The notes: generated by a model not told the origin, from the letters alone. A stretch of DNA of 64,000 nucleotides from CAZCCV01 sp964497515 (GCA_964497515.1 CAZCCV010000004.1:40406-104405), one strand, 5' to 3'; numbered from the stretch's first letter, positions 8,840 through 18,390 are shown. Numbers and translations are program-made.

Positions 8840-9000
8840 CCATGCAGCTGAGAATGCCGCCTTGCTTGATCATCGAGAACCATCTTGCACCACGATTTCC
8901 CGATGTCACAATACTTCAGAAGGACGCACAAAGCTGAACGGTGAACCATAGTATTAGCGGGGTATTCGTAACCACTGGCTCTGCCAGAAGGAGGTAACGT

Positions 9001-12000
9001 ATGCGCAAGGTTGTGCTACTGGTATTGGTGTTGCTTTTGGCTGGTTCTTTGCTAGCATCTGCTGCGCCTGAGTTCGACAGATTTGTGGCTTTGGTTGGCG
9101 TGGATGATGCAGTTAAAGGCCGCAACGGTGAGGCCATCTTCCGCGTGAAAGTGGATGGCAAAGAGGTTTTCAAGTCAGATGTCTTGCTGCCGGGAGAACC
9201 ACCCAAGGAAGTGGATGTACCTATAGCTGGAGCCACCGAGCTTGGGCTGTACGTCGATGATGAAGGCGATGGCCACGGCGGGGATTGGGGGAACTGGCTC
9301 GATGCAAGGCTTGTCAATTCCAAAACCGGAGAGGCTATGTTCCTCACTGATCTGGTTCCGGAAGAGAAGGCCTGGATACCCTCTCATAAAGACCGCAACA
9401 TAGTCGAAAACAAGCTGTCTCTCGCTGGCAGGGTGTATGCTAGAGGCTGGGGGTGTATCAGCGGCGATGAAATGGTGTTTAGAAACTGGAGCACAGTCGC
9501 TGCTGAACGCGAAGCTGAAGTCGACAAGCAGAACGAAGCAGCCGTAAAACGCTTTGGTGCAATGCGCCTCCGCTTGGCTGATATCCCTCAGGGAATGACA
9601 GTCCTCATAAACGGCAGACCACTGCAAGCCACCGACGTTATGCAGGGTGGGGCACTGATCACCGCGGATGCAGTCATAACCGTTACCATCAACCCACTAA
9701 ACAGAGAGCACACTGACTGGTGGAAATATGGAAAGTGCGCTGTTATTGTTGGCGACGATGTTGTCCCGCTTTCATCTTTAGTTCAGCCGACCGAAAGGGT
9801 AGTGCACAAGAGCATTAGCCCAAACCGTCAGGTTCTCGTCGGAGAGGCTCAAAGTGAACAGCAGATATACTGGATGGGGCAGCCTCTTCCTCCTAACGGC
9901 CCAATAACGTTCGATATTCGAGATTTGCCGCTCGCGATGATAAGAGCGATGAAGTCGACTACTGAATCCGATAATCAACTGATTATCCGCGCACAGCAGT
10001 TCAAGACCACTGAGGTCGATCATCCCGAAGCTATCACCAGTGCGCTCTTAACGGTTAAGGTTGACGATAATCCTGTAGCTTATGTTTTCTCCGATAACAA
10101 AGAGAGCTGGTCGCAATCTGTAGCAATTGAAGACTGGCCGAAGAAACTCGAGTGCGTTGCTACACCGGGCGCCGATGGCAGTTTAGCTGACGGTTTTACT
10201 ATTGATCTCGGCATTCGAGTTCAAGGGATGTCTGAACCGCTGTGGTTGAGCAGCGTCTCACCATCTTTTGCCAAGTTCGACTATAGAGAAGCGAAGCGAC
10301 TTCTTATCGCTGGTGCTTGGTCGCTTCCTGGTTCTGGAATTGCACGTTGGGACGGGTTGTCAAACGAGCTCGAAATGAGGAAGAAGGGTGAAGCTGCTCT
10401 GGCTGCCGCTACCAGCAAGATAAATGCGGCAAAGAATCCTGCTGAAATCGATGCAGCAATCGACGAAGTGCTGAAACTCGACCCCAGGCAGCCGGAAGTC
10501 CGCATAGCTGCCGCTGCCCGGTTCAGTGAATTAGGGGAACTTAACCGCGAGCGAGAACAGTGGGGACTCATCGCAGAAGCCAGTCGCGTCGATCTTGCTC
10601 TGATGCAAAAAATCAGGCGTTCTATCGATGAGATTTGGGACAAAATGGATCCCGAACCTAATGTGTATCCGGATGATTCATCATCTACCAGATCATTGCG
10701 TGCCCTAGGTGCTCTTTGGTCGGAGGAGGGCGATTTTGCTAACAGTATCTGGACTTTAGAGCTCGACCCGAACAACCAGTGGACTGACGAGATTACCTTC
10801 AGTGCACCAGATTCTTCCCGATTTGCCGTGCTCGTCAACAGCCGTGGTGTCGAAGTCACGGCCAAGATCACTCAGGACGGACGAGTGATAGCCGAGAAAA
10901 CCACCCGACATCCCATGCTCGATGTAGACGCAGCTAAGTCAGGAGTATCTCCGGATAGACCTCTAAACCTCGTTGTATCCTTTGAACCGGATACCACAGG
11001 AATTATTCAGGGGCACACTATGGAAGTGACGGCTTGGCATGTGAAGTCCGAAGCCGACTTGCCTACCGAATCCTGGGAACTGGCTATCAACTGCGATGGA
11101 TCAGCAGTTGTCAGTCGCACCAGCAAAGCACCGGTGCTTGCCGCGATTCCGAGAACGGCTACCAATCTCACTATTGAAGGAGCATCCGGATATACCGTGC
11201 AGGAGCCGATTACCGAATACCTTGTAGATCCGGACGGCAGGCTGAGCGGCTCGAACTTCCCGATGTTTGTCGTTCCCGAGCCAGGAAAGGAGCTAAAAAT
11301 CTCCTACGACTGGCCGGATGCAGCCTACAATGTGTCTGTTTCCAGAATGAACTGGAGCGGGCGAAAGGATCATACGTACCTTGCGACCCCGGCGACGATT
11401 CTTGATACAGAAGCAAAGAGCACGTGGAGGATAACTCAACTTCCCAAAGATTGGAAGAATACCCGTTACACTCCAGAACCGGAGCCCAACGATGAGAACC
11501 TGTTCCGTGTTGAACCGAAGGGTGGATTGAGTGCTGAATGGGAGGCTCGCGATGTTCCGACATCGTGGATTGTAATGAGTCACGCTAACTTGAACTTCTA
11601 CGCACCGGACAATCCCACTAGCAGACGCTGGCTGCCGGTGTGGATGAACTACGTGAAAATGATCTACGACCGCGAGGTGCTGGTATCGGGTTACGAGAAT
11701 CCGTTTTATCTCTATATTGCTCCGACTGGGCCAGGTCAGCTTTCGGGCTATGGTGGAGGCACGGTTGCCGATAGAAATGCTTGTGAAACGTGGATTGCCT
11801 GCACTGGGCGAATGGCGCCGTGTCTTTGGAGGCACTTCAGCAATGTCACAGGTGTTGATGCCCACGAGCTGCACTGGATACAGGGCAATTGTATGGTGCT
11901 CTCAGCGCCCGTTTGGGCAACGGAAGGGTTCGGTGCGTGGCTGGAGCAGACCGGCTGGGAAGTCTCCCGGCTGGCTGACGCCAACAAGTGGCGAAGGACA

Positions 12001-12801
12001 AGGCTCGACAGTCTCCAGTCTACCCTCGAGATGGTTCGTCAAACCGGTAGCAATCCGATTCAAGCGGAACGCCCGGAGTGGGATGCCCTGCCAGGCAACA
12101 TTCGTGAAAGAGCTATTCATCTTGGATGGCATATTGTCGATGAGCTGGCAAGTAAGTATGGCGATGATTTTTGGGCCAAATTCTGGGCTGAGCAACGTAG
12201 ATTAAATAGCGATGTCTACGGCGTTCTGTCGCCCAGAGCGAAGCAGATTCTGCTGGTCGACGAACTGGTGAGAATCAGCAAGGATCCGACTCTTCGTGAG
12301 AGATTTGTTAATGAGTGGCTGTTCGATCTAACTCCAGACCCTCAAGATGCGCCGGATAGATTCCTCATACTGCCTCGCCAGCCGCGTGTAACCGCAGAAG
12401 ATAAGCCGGAGTTTGCGGCTCTTGCGTGCGATGATCAGTTGTGGAGTGTGGCATCTGGAACTGGCAAATGGAGCGAAGTAGTGCCGACTATGGAAGGCCA
12501 TCGTGGTACTGCCTGGTATCGCTTCAGCTTCAAAGTGCCAGCGAACTTCAAGACACAGAATCTTGAGCTCGTTCTCGCTGGAGTGTCAGGAGACGATACT
12601 ACTTATCTGAATGGTAAAGAGCTTGGTTCTACTACCGAAACTCAAAATCGTGAACGAAGCCGCCGAAGCGAGCGAGTCTACAAGATTGCGAGTGGCACGC
12701 TGAAACCGGGAAAGCGCAATGTAGTGGCTGTCCGTGTGACGAGCAAAACTGGCGGTGGTATTGGTGAAAGACCGACTATAGTCTCTAGAATCGTCAAATA
12801 G
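9001..12801 (+). CDS. Large secreted NPCBM protein with a gluzincin-like peptidase region
   Basis: A 1266-residue exported protein with signal peptide MRKVVLLVLVLLLAGSLLAS. Residues about 22-120 are an NPCBM-type domain (FRVKVDGKEVFKSDVLLPG, LGLYVDDEGDGHGGDWGNWL), found on alpha-galactosidases and other glycan-targeting proteins. The middle is beta-rich and not assigned. Around residues 955-990 the string AHELHWIQGN followed by APVWATEGFGAWLE resembles the zinc site of M1/M60-type gluzincins (HExxH then E). The second histidine is one residue too early, so catalysis is doubtful. The last 130 residues form a jelly-roll sugar-binding domain of the glycoside hydrolase 2 type (GTAWYRFSFKVP). Start ATG 9001 has an ideal AGGAGG 6 bases upstream. 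It is probably a surface or secreted glycoprotein-binding protein and stands as a single gene with a terminator. Confidence 0.75.
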   Translation: MRKVVLLVLVLLLAGSLLASAAPEFDRFVALVGVDDAVKGRNGEAIFRVKVDGKEVFKSDVLLPGEPPKEVDVPIAGATELGLYVDDEGDGHGGDWGNWLDARLVNSKTGEAMFLTDLVPEEKAWIPSHKDRNIVENKLSLAGRVYARGWGCISGDEMVFRNWSTVAAEREAEVDKQNEAAVKRFGAMRLRLADIPQGMTVLINGRPLQATDVMQGGALITADAVITVTINPLNREHTDWWKYGKCAVIVGDDVVPLSSLVQPTERVVHKSISPNRQVLVGEAQSEQQIYWMGQPLPPNGPITFDIRDLPLAMIRAMKSTTESDNQLIIRAQQFKTTEVDHPEAITSALLTVKVDDNPVAYVFSDNKESWSQSVAIEDWPKKLECVATPGADGSLADGFTIDLGIRVQGMSEPLWLSSVSPSFAKFDYREAKRLLIAGAWSLPGSGIARWDGLSNELEMRKKGEAALAAATSKINAAKNPAEIDAAIDEVLKLDPRQPEVRIAAAARFSELGELNREREQWGLIAEASRVDLALMQKIRRSIDEIWDKMDPEPNVYPDDSSSTRSLRALGALWSEEGDFANSIWTLELDPNNQWTDEITFSAPDSSRFAVLVNSRGVEVTAKITQDGRVIAEKTTRHPMLDVDAAKSGVSPDRPLNLVVSFEPDTTGIIQGHTMEVTAWHVKSEADLPTESWELAINCDGSAVVSRTSKAPVLAAIPRTATNLTIEGASGYTVQEPITEYLVDPDGRLSGSNFPMFVVPEPGKELKISYDWPDAAYNVSVSRMNWSGRKDHTYLATPATILDTEAKSTWRITQLPKDWKNTRYTPEPEPNDENLFRVEPKGGLSAEWEARDVPTSWIVMSHANLNFYAPDNPTSRRWLPVWMNYVKMIYDREVLVSGYENPFYLYIAPTGPGQLSGYGGGTVADRNACETWIACTGRMAPCLWRHFSNVTGVDAHELHWIQGNCMVLSAPVWATEGFGAWLEQTGWEVSRLADANKWRRTRLDSLQSTLEMVRQTGSNPIQAERPEWDALPGNIRERAIHLGWHIVDELASKYGDDFWAKFWAEQRRLNSDVYGVLSPRAKQILLVDELVRISKDPTLRERFVNEWLFDLTPDPQDAPDRFLILPRQPRVTAEDKPEFAALACDDQLWSVASGTGKWSEVVPTMEGHRGTAWYRFSFKVPANFKTQNLELVLAGVSGDDTTYLNGKELGSTTETQNRERSRRSERVYKIASGTLKPGKRNVVAVRVTSKTGGGIGERPTIVSRIVK

Positions 12802-12819
12802 ACACTTGATTATTGCTGA

Positions 12820-12848
12820 GGGGCACGAGATTCTCGTGCCCCTTTTTT
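12820..12848 (+). terminator. Rho-independent terminator
   Basis: GGGGCACGA (12820-12828), loop GATTC, TCGTGCCCC (12834-12842), then six T. It ends the 1266-aa protein gene. Confidence 0.9.
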
Positions 12849-13096
12849 CTTTGGTGATGGCCGTCTAATACTTTCGTACTACTTCATAATAATACTATCT
12901 GCTGATTGGAAATGATGAGCATTTATGTAACAATATATTTGATGCGGAGAATAGGTCGTAAGTATAGTACAAAAATAGTGCTTATAGCTAATTGACTGTA
13001 TTGCCTGCTTACGCCAAAATTATCATGAGTCTCTATTGTCATCGATCTGAGAGGCAATGGTGGTTTTCAGTTAATAGATATGGAGGAAAGATTGTT

Positions 13097-13927
13097 ATGT
13101 TGTCAATGAGCCGCTCTTTACAGCGTTCCAGAAGAGGCTTCACGCTAATTGAGCTTCTGGTCGTGATTGCGATCATTGCTATACTGGCTGCAATACTGTT
13201 CCCAGTGTTTTCGATGGCAAGGGAATCGGCCAAAAGGTCAAAGTGTCTGTCTAACCTGAGACAGATTTCCACTGCTATCCAGTTGTACAAAGACAATTGG
13301 GCTGGCAGTTTCCCGTCTGCCGGTAAGGGAGAGTATCCTGCGCCTCCACTATATAGTGCCTACCCGTACAGTTTTTGGGCGATTATGATCCAGCCGTACC
13401 ACAAGGCGAAGGATCTTACCAGGTGCCAGGGCGCACTTATGACACCTGACGATCGCTATGCTTACCCGACTCCGAAGAACTCGGAGATTACGAAGAGAAC
13501 GATTGCGTTCAACTACGGAATCAATGAGTGTATGCTGTATGCCGACTGGGGTCCGTGGACTAAGGAGTCTTCGCTCCCGCAGCCAAGCAAAACGCTGCTT
13601 ATAGCTGACTCTTCGTGGGTGCTGATCAACAGCTGGTATGATACTACTGGCCCTGATGGCGTCAGATTGCCGCACGGTATGATTCGAATGAAGTACGCCA
13701 ACTCTCCTACCAAAACTTGGTCGTCCAACTGGGTTGGTGATCCGTCTCAGATGGCGACAAGACACGGAGGGGTCATCCAGGTTCTGTTTGCTGATGGTCA
13801 CGTTAGATCGATTGCCGGAAATGCTCTCGCATACAAGGGAGATTACAATGTTCCGTCACCAGACAAGATTTCTTCTACCAACCAGGAGTTCCCGCTGATC
13901 CACCCCGGCGCACAACTTCTGAAGTAA
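13097..13927 (+). CDS. DUF1559-like prepilin with H-X9-DG tail
   Basis: A 276-residue type IV pilin-like protein. The prepilin peptidase site is in RRGFTLIELLVVIAIIAIL, where cleavage falls between G and F and the +5 glutamate is present. The C-terminus carries the processing-associated motif H-x9-DG (RHGGVIQVLFADGHVRSI), characteristic of the very large pseudopilin families of Planctomycetes, Verrucomicrobia, Lentisphaerae and Armatimonadota. The function of the family is not established, and surface display is inferred. Start ATG 13097 is set by GGAGG at 13083-13087, 9 bases upstream. No pilus assembly genes are adjacent. Confidence 0.85.
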   Translation: MLSMSRSLQRSRRGFTLIELLVVIAIIAILAAILFPVFSMARESAKRSKCLSNLRQISTAIQLYKDNWAGSFPSAGKGEYPAPPLYSAYPYSFWAIMIQPYHKAKDLTRCQGALMTPDDRYAYPTPKNSEITKRTIAFNYGINECMLYADWGPWTKESSLPQPSKTLLIADSSWVLINSWYDTTGPDGVRLPHGMIRMKYANSPTKTWSSNWVGDPSQMATRHGGVIQVLFADGHVRSIAGNALAYKGDYNVPSPDKISSTNQEFPLIHPGAQLLK

Positions 13928-13956
13928 ACAATTACCTCCATAGCTGATGCAAGAAA

Positions 13957-13990
13957 GAGCCGGACTCTCATCTTGAGACCCGGCTCTCTT
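13957..13990. terminator. Bidirectional terminator
   Basis: GAGCCGG (13957-13963) pairs with CCGGCTC (13980-13986), with a nested TCTCA/TGAGA inner stem. A-rich sequence lies before it and T-rich sequence after it. It separates the convergent prepilin and methyltransferase-like genes. Confidence 0.75.
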
Positions 13991-14030
13991 TCTATCTTCT
14001 TAAAGAAGCGTTTTAGTAACCAGCTTGCTC

Positions 14031-15128
14031 CTAATATAGACACTCCTTTGCAGCATCTGCAAAGGCCTGCACGTTTACAGGATCTCCTCGGAAGAAGTGG
14101 TCGGAGGGAGAACAGATATAACCGCCGTTCGGGCACGCTCTGTGCAGTTCAAACACAAGCTCTCTCGCTCTCTCCGGTGTTCCATTTTCAAAACCAGCAT
14201 TCTGGTCGAAACCACCTACAAAGAACAGCTTGTCACCAACTCGGCGCTCACATTCTGCAAGGTCACAGTCGCCACCCATTCCAGGAGGTGTCATCGTCTC
14301 CAGTCCGTCAGCGTGGTTATCCAGTACGTTATCCAACTGATGCATAAGCCCACCGCACAGGTGATAGACAACCTTGAGTTCTATCGAGTGCAGCGCATCG
14401 TGAAGTTGTCTGTCGTAAGGTGTACAGAACTCCGCATGCATTTTCGGGCTGATAACTGTGTTCGACCCCGCACCACCGCCGGTTTCGATAAGGTCCATCG
14501 GTTCGCCCTTCATCATCTCGATAACTCGCAGTTGTCTGTCGGTTATGGCCTGCAGAGCATACGCTGTCCATTCGGGTTCGTCGATGGCGTAGAATATTGC
14601 TTCTTCAGTTCCTACGAGTACGCAGAAACTCTGCCAAGGGCCGGACTGTCCGTGTCCCCAAAGGCACGATCTCATAATACCTTTGTCGCCAAGTCGTTCC
14701 TTGATAGCGTGAAGCGGAGCGAAGTCGAGTCTTTCCGGCACCGGACTATATTTCAGGAAGAGCTCCATATCTTCTTTGCTCTTCACAAGCGGCTCAGTCT
14801 CCCAAGCGGTGACTTCGTTGAAGGCTCCTGCGAGAGTCAATGTCCCTTCGGGAGTTGTGATTACGCTTTTCCAGCTACTGTCACCACTGTCGTTGATACC
14901 AAGATCCGTGCGCTCCACTTGCCAATTGGCGAGCGACTTTTCACTCTTTACATAGATAGGATCGCAGTAGATAACGTGATCCATTCCAAACCGATCATAC
15001 GCCTCCCAAGCGTCGGCTCCGTCCAGATAATGGTTAAGATAGTATGGCATCCAGCCGTGAACCTGTGCAGGAAGACGGTCTGGCTTGCCGCGTTCCATCG
15101 CGATTAGCAATCGTTCTCTTGACGTCAT
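14031..15128 (-). CDS. Uroporphyrinogen decarboxylase-family protein (MtaA/MtbA-like)
   Basis: A 365-residue TIM-barrel protein of the UroD superfamily (MTSRERLLIAMERGKPDRLP). The histidine and cysteine of VVYHLCGG and the late cysteine of GGYICSPSDH form the H-x-C...C zinc site of methylcobamide:coenzyme M-type methyltransferases, so it is more like MtaA/MtbA/CmuA relatives than like HemE. Many bacteria carry such paralogues with no known substrate, and demethylation of a methylated compound through a corrinoid protein is inferred. No corrinoid protein gene is adjacent. It lies 23 bp after argS on the same strand, with GGAG about 11 bases before the ATG, and may be read from the argS transcript. 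The pairing with argS is not known to be functional. Confidence 0.78.
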   Translation of the reverse strand: MTSRERLLIAMERGKPDRLPAQVHGWMPYYLNHYLDGADAWEAYDRFGMDHVIYCDPIYVKSEKSLANWQVERTDLGINDSGDSSWKSVITTPEGTLTLAGAFNEVTAWETEPLVKSKEDMELFLKYSPVPERLDFAPLHAIKERLGDKGIMRSCLWGHGQSGPWQSFCVLVGTEEAIFYAIDEPEWTAYALQAITDRQLRVIEMMKGEPMDLIETGGGAGSNTVISPKMHAEFCTPYDRQLHDALHSIELKVVYHLCGGLMHQLDNVLDNHADGLETMTPPGMGGDCDLAECERRVGDKLFFVGGFDQNAGFENGTPERARELVFELHRACPNGGYICSPSDHFFRGDPVNVQAFADAAKECLY

Positions 15129-15151
15129 TTGGCTCCAAACTCCTGGTGTAT

Positions 15152-16822
15152 CTACATTCTGTCGGGTGCGTTCACTCCCAGCATACCCAGAGCATTCGCT
15201 AAAACTATCTGGGCGGATTGAACGAGCACCAGTCGTGCCGCTGTTAGTTCAGGAGCCTCACCCAGGACGCGGCAGTCCCGGTAGAACGCGTGAAATAGTG
15301 CTGCCAACTCTGTAGCATAGCTCGTTAGCCTGTGCGGTTCGAAGTGCACTGCGGCACGTTCGATCAACGCTGGCCATTCAGCAAGCTTCTTGATCAGCTC
15401 GATTTCTGATTCGTGAGTTATCAGCGACAGATCAGCGGCCGTAGCCATAGGAATCTGTACACCTTCCTCATTCGCATTCCTAAGAATGCTGGATATTCTG
15501 GCGTGAGCATACTGCACATAGTAAACCGGGTTTTCAGACGACTGTTGCTTGGCAAGCTCGAGATCAAAATCGAGCGGGCTGTCCGCGCTTCTCATTAGCA
15601 GGAAGTATCGACTTGCATCTTTGCCAACTTCTTCCACTAGTTCGGATAGCGGCACCAGATCGCCTCTGCGCTTCGACATCATCACAAGCTCCCCACCAGA
15701 GAAGAGCCGAACTACCTGATATATCAGAACATCCAGCCTCGCTGGGTCGTAGCCGAGCGCAGCAACCGCTGCCTTGGTTCGGGCTATGTACCCGTGGTGG
15801 TGTGGCCCCCAGATGTTCAGCAGCTGGTCGAATCCGCGGTCGAACTTGTCCTTATGATAAGCCGTATCCGCTGCAATATAGGTTGGTTGACCGTTCGAAC
15901 GCACAAGGGTGCGGTCTTTGTCGTCGCCGAAGGCTGTGGACTTAAGCCAGATTGCCCCATCTTTTTCGTAGGCATAACCGCTTTCGACCAGTGCCTCTAT
16001 CGCACTTTTTACCTTTCCGGAATCGTGCAGTGTGCGTTCAGAATACCAGTTGTCGAAGCGCACTCCAAAGTCTTCGAGATCGGACTTCTGCAGCGCGATC
16101 ATTGAACGCTCTCCCACGTCGGTGAAGAGTCTGATTCGCTCATCTTTGGGAAGGTGAACGTGCTTGTCACCGTCGTTTTCGATGATCTCTTTCGCAATCT
16201 GAACTACGTATTCACCCTGATAGCCATCTTCGGGCATCTTGGCATCGTGGCCGAGAAGCTGGAGATAGCGAACTTCCAGAGACTTGCCGAAGTTCTGCAT
16301 TTGCGTGCTGTTAAGCGCATCGTTAATATAATACTCGCGATAGACTCGGTATCCAATTGCTTCAAGCAGGTTCGAGATAACGTCGCCGATAGCTCCACTT
16401 CGTGCGCTTCCAACCGTAACCGGGCCGTTAGGGTTTGCACTCACGAACTCGACAAGTATGCTCTGCCCGCTATATCGATCGGTTGTCCCATAGCGTTTTC
16501 CTTCAATGGAAATGCGCCGGATAACCTGATGATACCAATCGGGTTTGAGGTAGAAGTTGATGAAGCCCGCTCCTGCGACCTCCACCTTTTCTATTAGTCC
16601 GTTCGTGGCCAAGCGATCGATAATGCTCTGTGCAATCTCGCGAGGTGGTCGCCCCACGAGCCTCGCAAGGATCATCGCGATATTTGTAGAGTAATCACCG
16701 AACTCTTTGTTGCGCGGAACGTCGAATTCCACTTCGGGAAAATCATCAATCGCTATATCTCCCGATGTCTTCGTTTCTTCGAGCGTTTGCTCTACAATTT
16801 TAATCAGTTCGTCCTTCAGCAT
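15152..16822 (-). CDS. argS: Arginyl-tRNA synthetase with altered HIGH motif
   Basis: Class I synthetase that charges tRNA-Arg, 556 residues. The N-terminal Add-1 domain (residues about 1-95) has the EFGDYSTNIAM motif. The catalytic core begins LVEFVSANPNGP and the MSKR signature is present (MMSKR, 381-385). The C-terminal DALR anticodon-binding domain covers about 430-556. The class-defining HIGH element, normally HVGH or HIGH right after NPxGP, reads TVGS at 136-139, so both histidines are replaced. The second position varies in the family (HIGN and HIGG occur), but the first is usually kept. The ATG at 16822 has GGGTGA about 8 bases upstream; earlier in-frame starts would add 21 unlikely residues. 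It lies downstream of the CBS-DUF1385 gene. Confidence 0.9.
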   Translation of the reverse strand: MLKDELIKIVEQTLEETKTSGDIAIDDFPEVEFDVPRNKEFGDYSTNIAMILARLVGRPPREIAQSIIDRLATNGLIEKVEVAGAGFINFYLKPDWYHQVIRRISIEGKRYGTTDRYSGQSILVEFVSANPNGPVTVGSARSGAIGDVISNLLEAIGYRVYREYYINDALNSTQMQNFGKSLEVRYLQLLGHDAKMPEDGYQGEYVVQIAKEIIENDGDKHVHLPKDERIRLFTDVGERSMIALQKSDLEDFGVRFDNWYSERTLHDSGKVKSAIEALVESGYAYEKDGAIWLKSTAFGDDKDRTLVRSNGQPTYIAADTAYHKDKFDRGFDQLLNIWGPHHHGYIARTKAAVAALGYDPARLDVLIYQVVRLFSGGELVMMSKRRGDLVPLSELVEEVGKDASRYFLLMRSADSPLDFDLELAKQQSSENPVYYVQYAHARISSILRNANEEGVQIPMATAADLSLITHESEIELIKKLAEWPALIERAAVHFEPHRLTSYATELAALFHAFYRDCRVLGEAPELTAARLVLVQSAQIVLANALGMLGVNAPDRM

Positions 16823-16897
16823 TGTCGATTTCACCCTAACGCAGGCTAAATATGGTAAATGTCCCTTCGAAGGCCGGTCCTGCACCCGGCCCGGGAT

Positions 16898-18070
16898 CTA
16901 AAACGGAAATATGGCGCTGGCAACTCCCGGATACATTTTCTGTATGAGGTGTGCAACCCAGGATATCGTAGCAAATCCGGCTATCACCTGAATCAGCCCC
17001 ATACTCCAGATGCGTCCAAACCCATCAGCGTGCCGGCTCGGATGCGTCTGATACTGTTCCAGAAGTTGCTCGCCAGTTCTAATCCCTGCTTCAAGCTGCC
17101 ACGGTTTCGGCGGTCTCGTCGTTATGTACTGCTGCATATAGTAACCTATCGTTCTCCATCCGATAAGCACAATTACAATTCCTACCAGCAGTCCAATGGT
17201 AGGCCCGACATTGGTTCCCAAATAACTGATGATAGCAATGAAAATGGTCGCACCAGCCATCAGATTGGTTCCGCATCGGGGGTGGGCTCTCGGCATTTGC
17301 AGGACCGATTCTGGAGTTAGCGGTTTACCCGCTTCGATAGTATGCACTACCATGTGCTCGGCTGCATGATAACCCGAGAGCGGTGAAAGCCGCAAGAGCA
17401 GCAACACCAAGCCAACCTGCACGGTTGCAATAATGTAGTGGAAGCTATCCACTCTCAGACCACCTACAGTACCAGACCCAACCGGCTGCGATTCCAGAAG
17501 CGTAAGAATGTGGGTGTCGAAGACACCGTCGACAGCCATTGCAGCTCCGATCATAATGGATCTTGCCGCTACCAGAATAAGCATCATTGTAATGCCGGTA
17601 AGGTATAGTCCCAGACTCCCAGCTCCTGCGGACGTCGCTCCCGTAGTCAAATGAACACCTATCGGAGTTGCCATGCCGGCGATCGACGGTGGCCTAATAA
17701 CACTGAATTCTGTTGACAGAAGGTCGCTTCTGGTCACTACTCCTCGGTAGCTGCCCAGCTCATCTACAACGAGCAGTGTGTGCTCGCGAGTCTTGGCCAT
17801 TACTTCAGCCGCTTCCGAGATTTTCATATAAACACTTATCGATGACGGGTTAACATCGAGAGCTTGTGCGACTTTGGCTTCAGCATTATCAGCCAGATGC
17901 TGCAAGACGGTTTGTTCGGTCACTGCGCCTGCAATGCGACCGTCAGAGATCACTGGCAGTGCCTGAACCTGCGCCGATCCCATCTCAGATACAGCCTTCG
18001 ACAGAGAATCGTCCGGGCTTAGAATCGGAACGTGTCTCATTATGTTCGTTATAGGTCTGTCTCTCAACAT
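16898..18070 (-). CDS. CBS-domain / DUF1385 membrane fusion protein
   Basis: A 390-residue protein. Residues 1-125 hold two CBS motifs (ITNIMRHVPILSPDDSLSKA and VYMKISEAAEVMAKTREHTL), which usually bind adenine nucleotides. The rest is DUF1385, marked by SGYHAAEHMVVHTIEAGKPL and AHPRCGTNLM, with about five membrane helices. DUF1385 proteins often lie near prfA and rpmE and have no proven role. The conserved YHAAEH and HPRCGT look like a metal site, which is inference. Fusion to an N-terminal CBS pair suggests that the membrane activity responds to nucleotide level. ATG 18070 has AAGGA a few bases upstream. It is divergent from rpmB and precedes argS by 75 bp. Confidence 0.8.
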   Translation of the reverse strand: MLRDRPITNIMRHVPILSPDDSLSKAVSEMGSAQVQALPVISDGRIAGAVTEQTVLQHLADNAEAKVAQALDVNPSSISVYMKISEAAEVMAKTREHTLLVVDELGSYRGVVTRSDLLSTEFSVIRPPSIAGMATPIGVHLTTGATSAGAGSLGLYLTGITMMLILVAARSIMIGAAMAVDGVFDTHILTLLESQPVGSGTVGGLRVDSFHYIIATVQVGLVLLLLRLSPLSGYHAAEHMVVHTIEAGKPLTPESVLQMPRAHPRCGTNLMAGATIFIAIISYLGTNVGPTIGLLVGIVIVLIGWRTIGYYMQQYITTRPPKPWQLEAGIRTGEQLLEQYQTHPSRHADGFGRIWSMGLIQVIAGFATISWVAHLIQKMYPGVASAIFPF

Positions 18071-18104
18071 TGCTTCCTTATGACAGCCGCCTGTTAATTC
18101 CAGG

Positions 18105-18134
18105 TTGCCAGGATAACGGCTACTGTGGTATTAT
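18105..18134 (+). promoter_or_regulatory. Sigma-70 promoter of rpmB
   Basis: TTGCCA (18105-18110), 18 bp spacer, TATTAT (18129-18134). It starts a short leader of about 34 bases. Confidence 0.65.
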
Positions 18135-18174
18135 CTAGTGTTGCCTTATTCCTTTCAGGAGGACACTAGTACAC

Positions 18175-18390
18175 ATGGCTAACATTTGCGATATCTGCGG
18201 CAAAGGCCCGCAGTTCGGACAAAATATTCGTCACGTCCACTCCGGATCGTGGGCTCTGCGTGCTCCGCGCACCAAGCGACGCTGGCTGCCAAACCTGCAG
18301 ACCGTTAGGGTTCCGAATGGTGATGTCACGAAAAAAATCCGTGTATGCACAAAATGCATAAAGGCCGGAAAGGTTGTGCGTGCCATCTAA
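18175..18390 (+). CDS. rpmB: Large-subunit ribosomal protein bL28, zinc form
   Basis: A 71-residue basic protein of the 50S subunit. It carries the bL28 signature (MANICDICGKGPQFGQNIRH, RAPRTKRRWLPNLQTVRV) and two CxxC pairs (CDIC near the start, CTKC near the end) that make the zinc-binding C+ version. ATG 18175 follows AGGAGGA by about 9 bases. It forms a single-gene unit with its own promoter and terminator. Confidence 0.95.
   Translation: MANICDICGKGPQFGQNIRHVHSGSWALRAPRTKRRWLPNLQTVRVPNGDVTKKIRVCTKCIKAGKVVRAI

Noticed and set aside
14097..15107. A 336-codon forward open frame opposite the MtaA-like gene
   Set aside because: Mirror frame of a well-supported gene; residue make-up is not protein-like.
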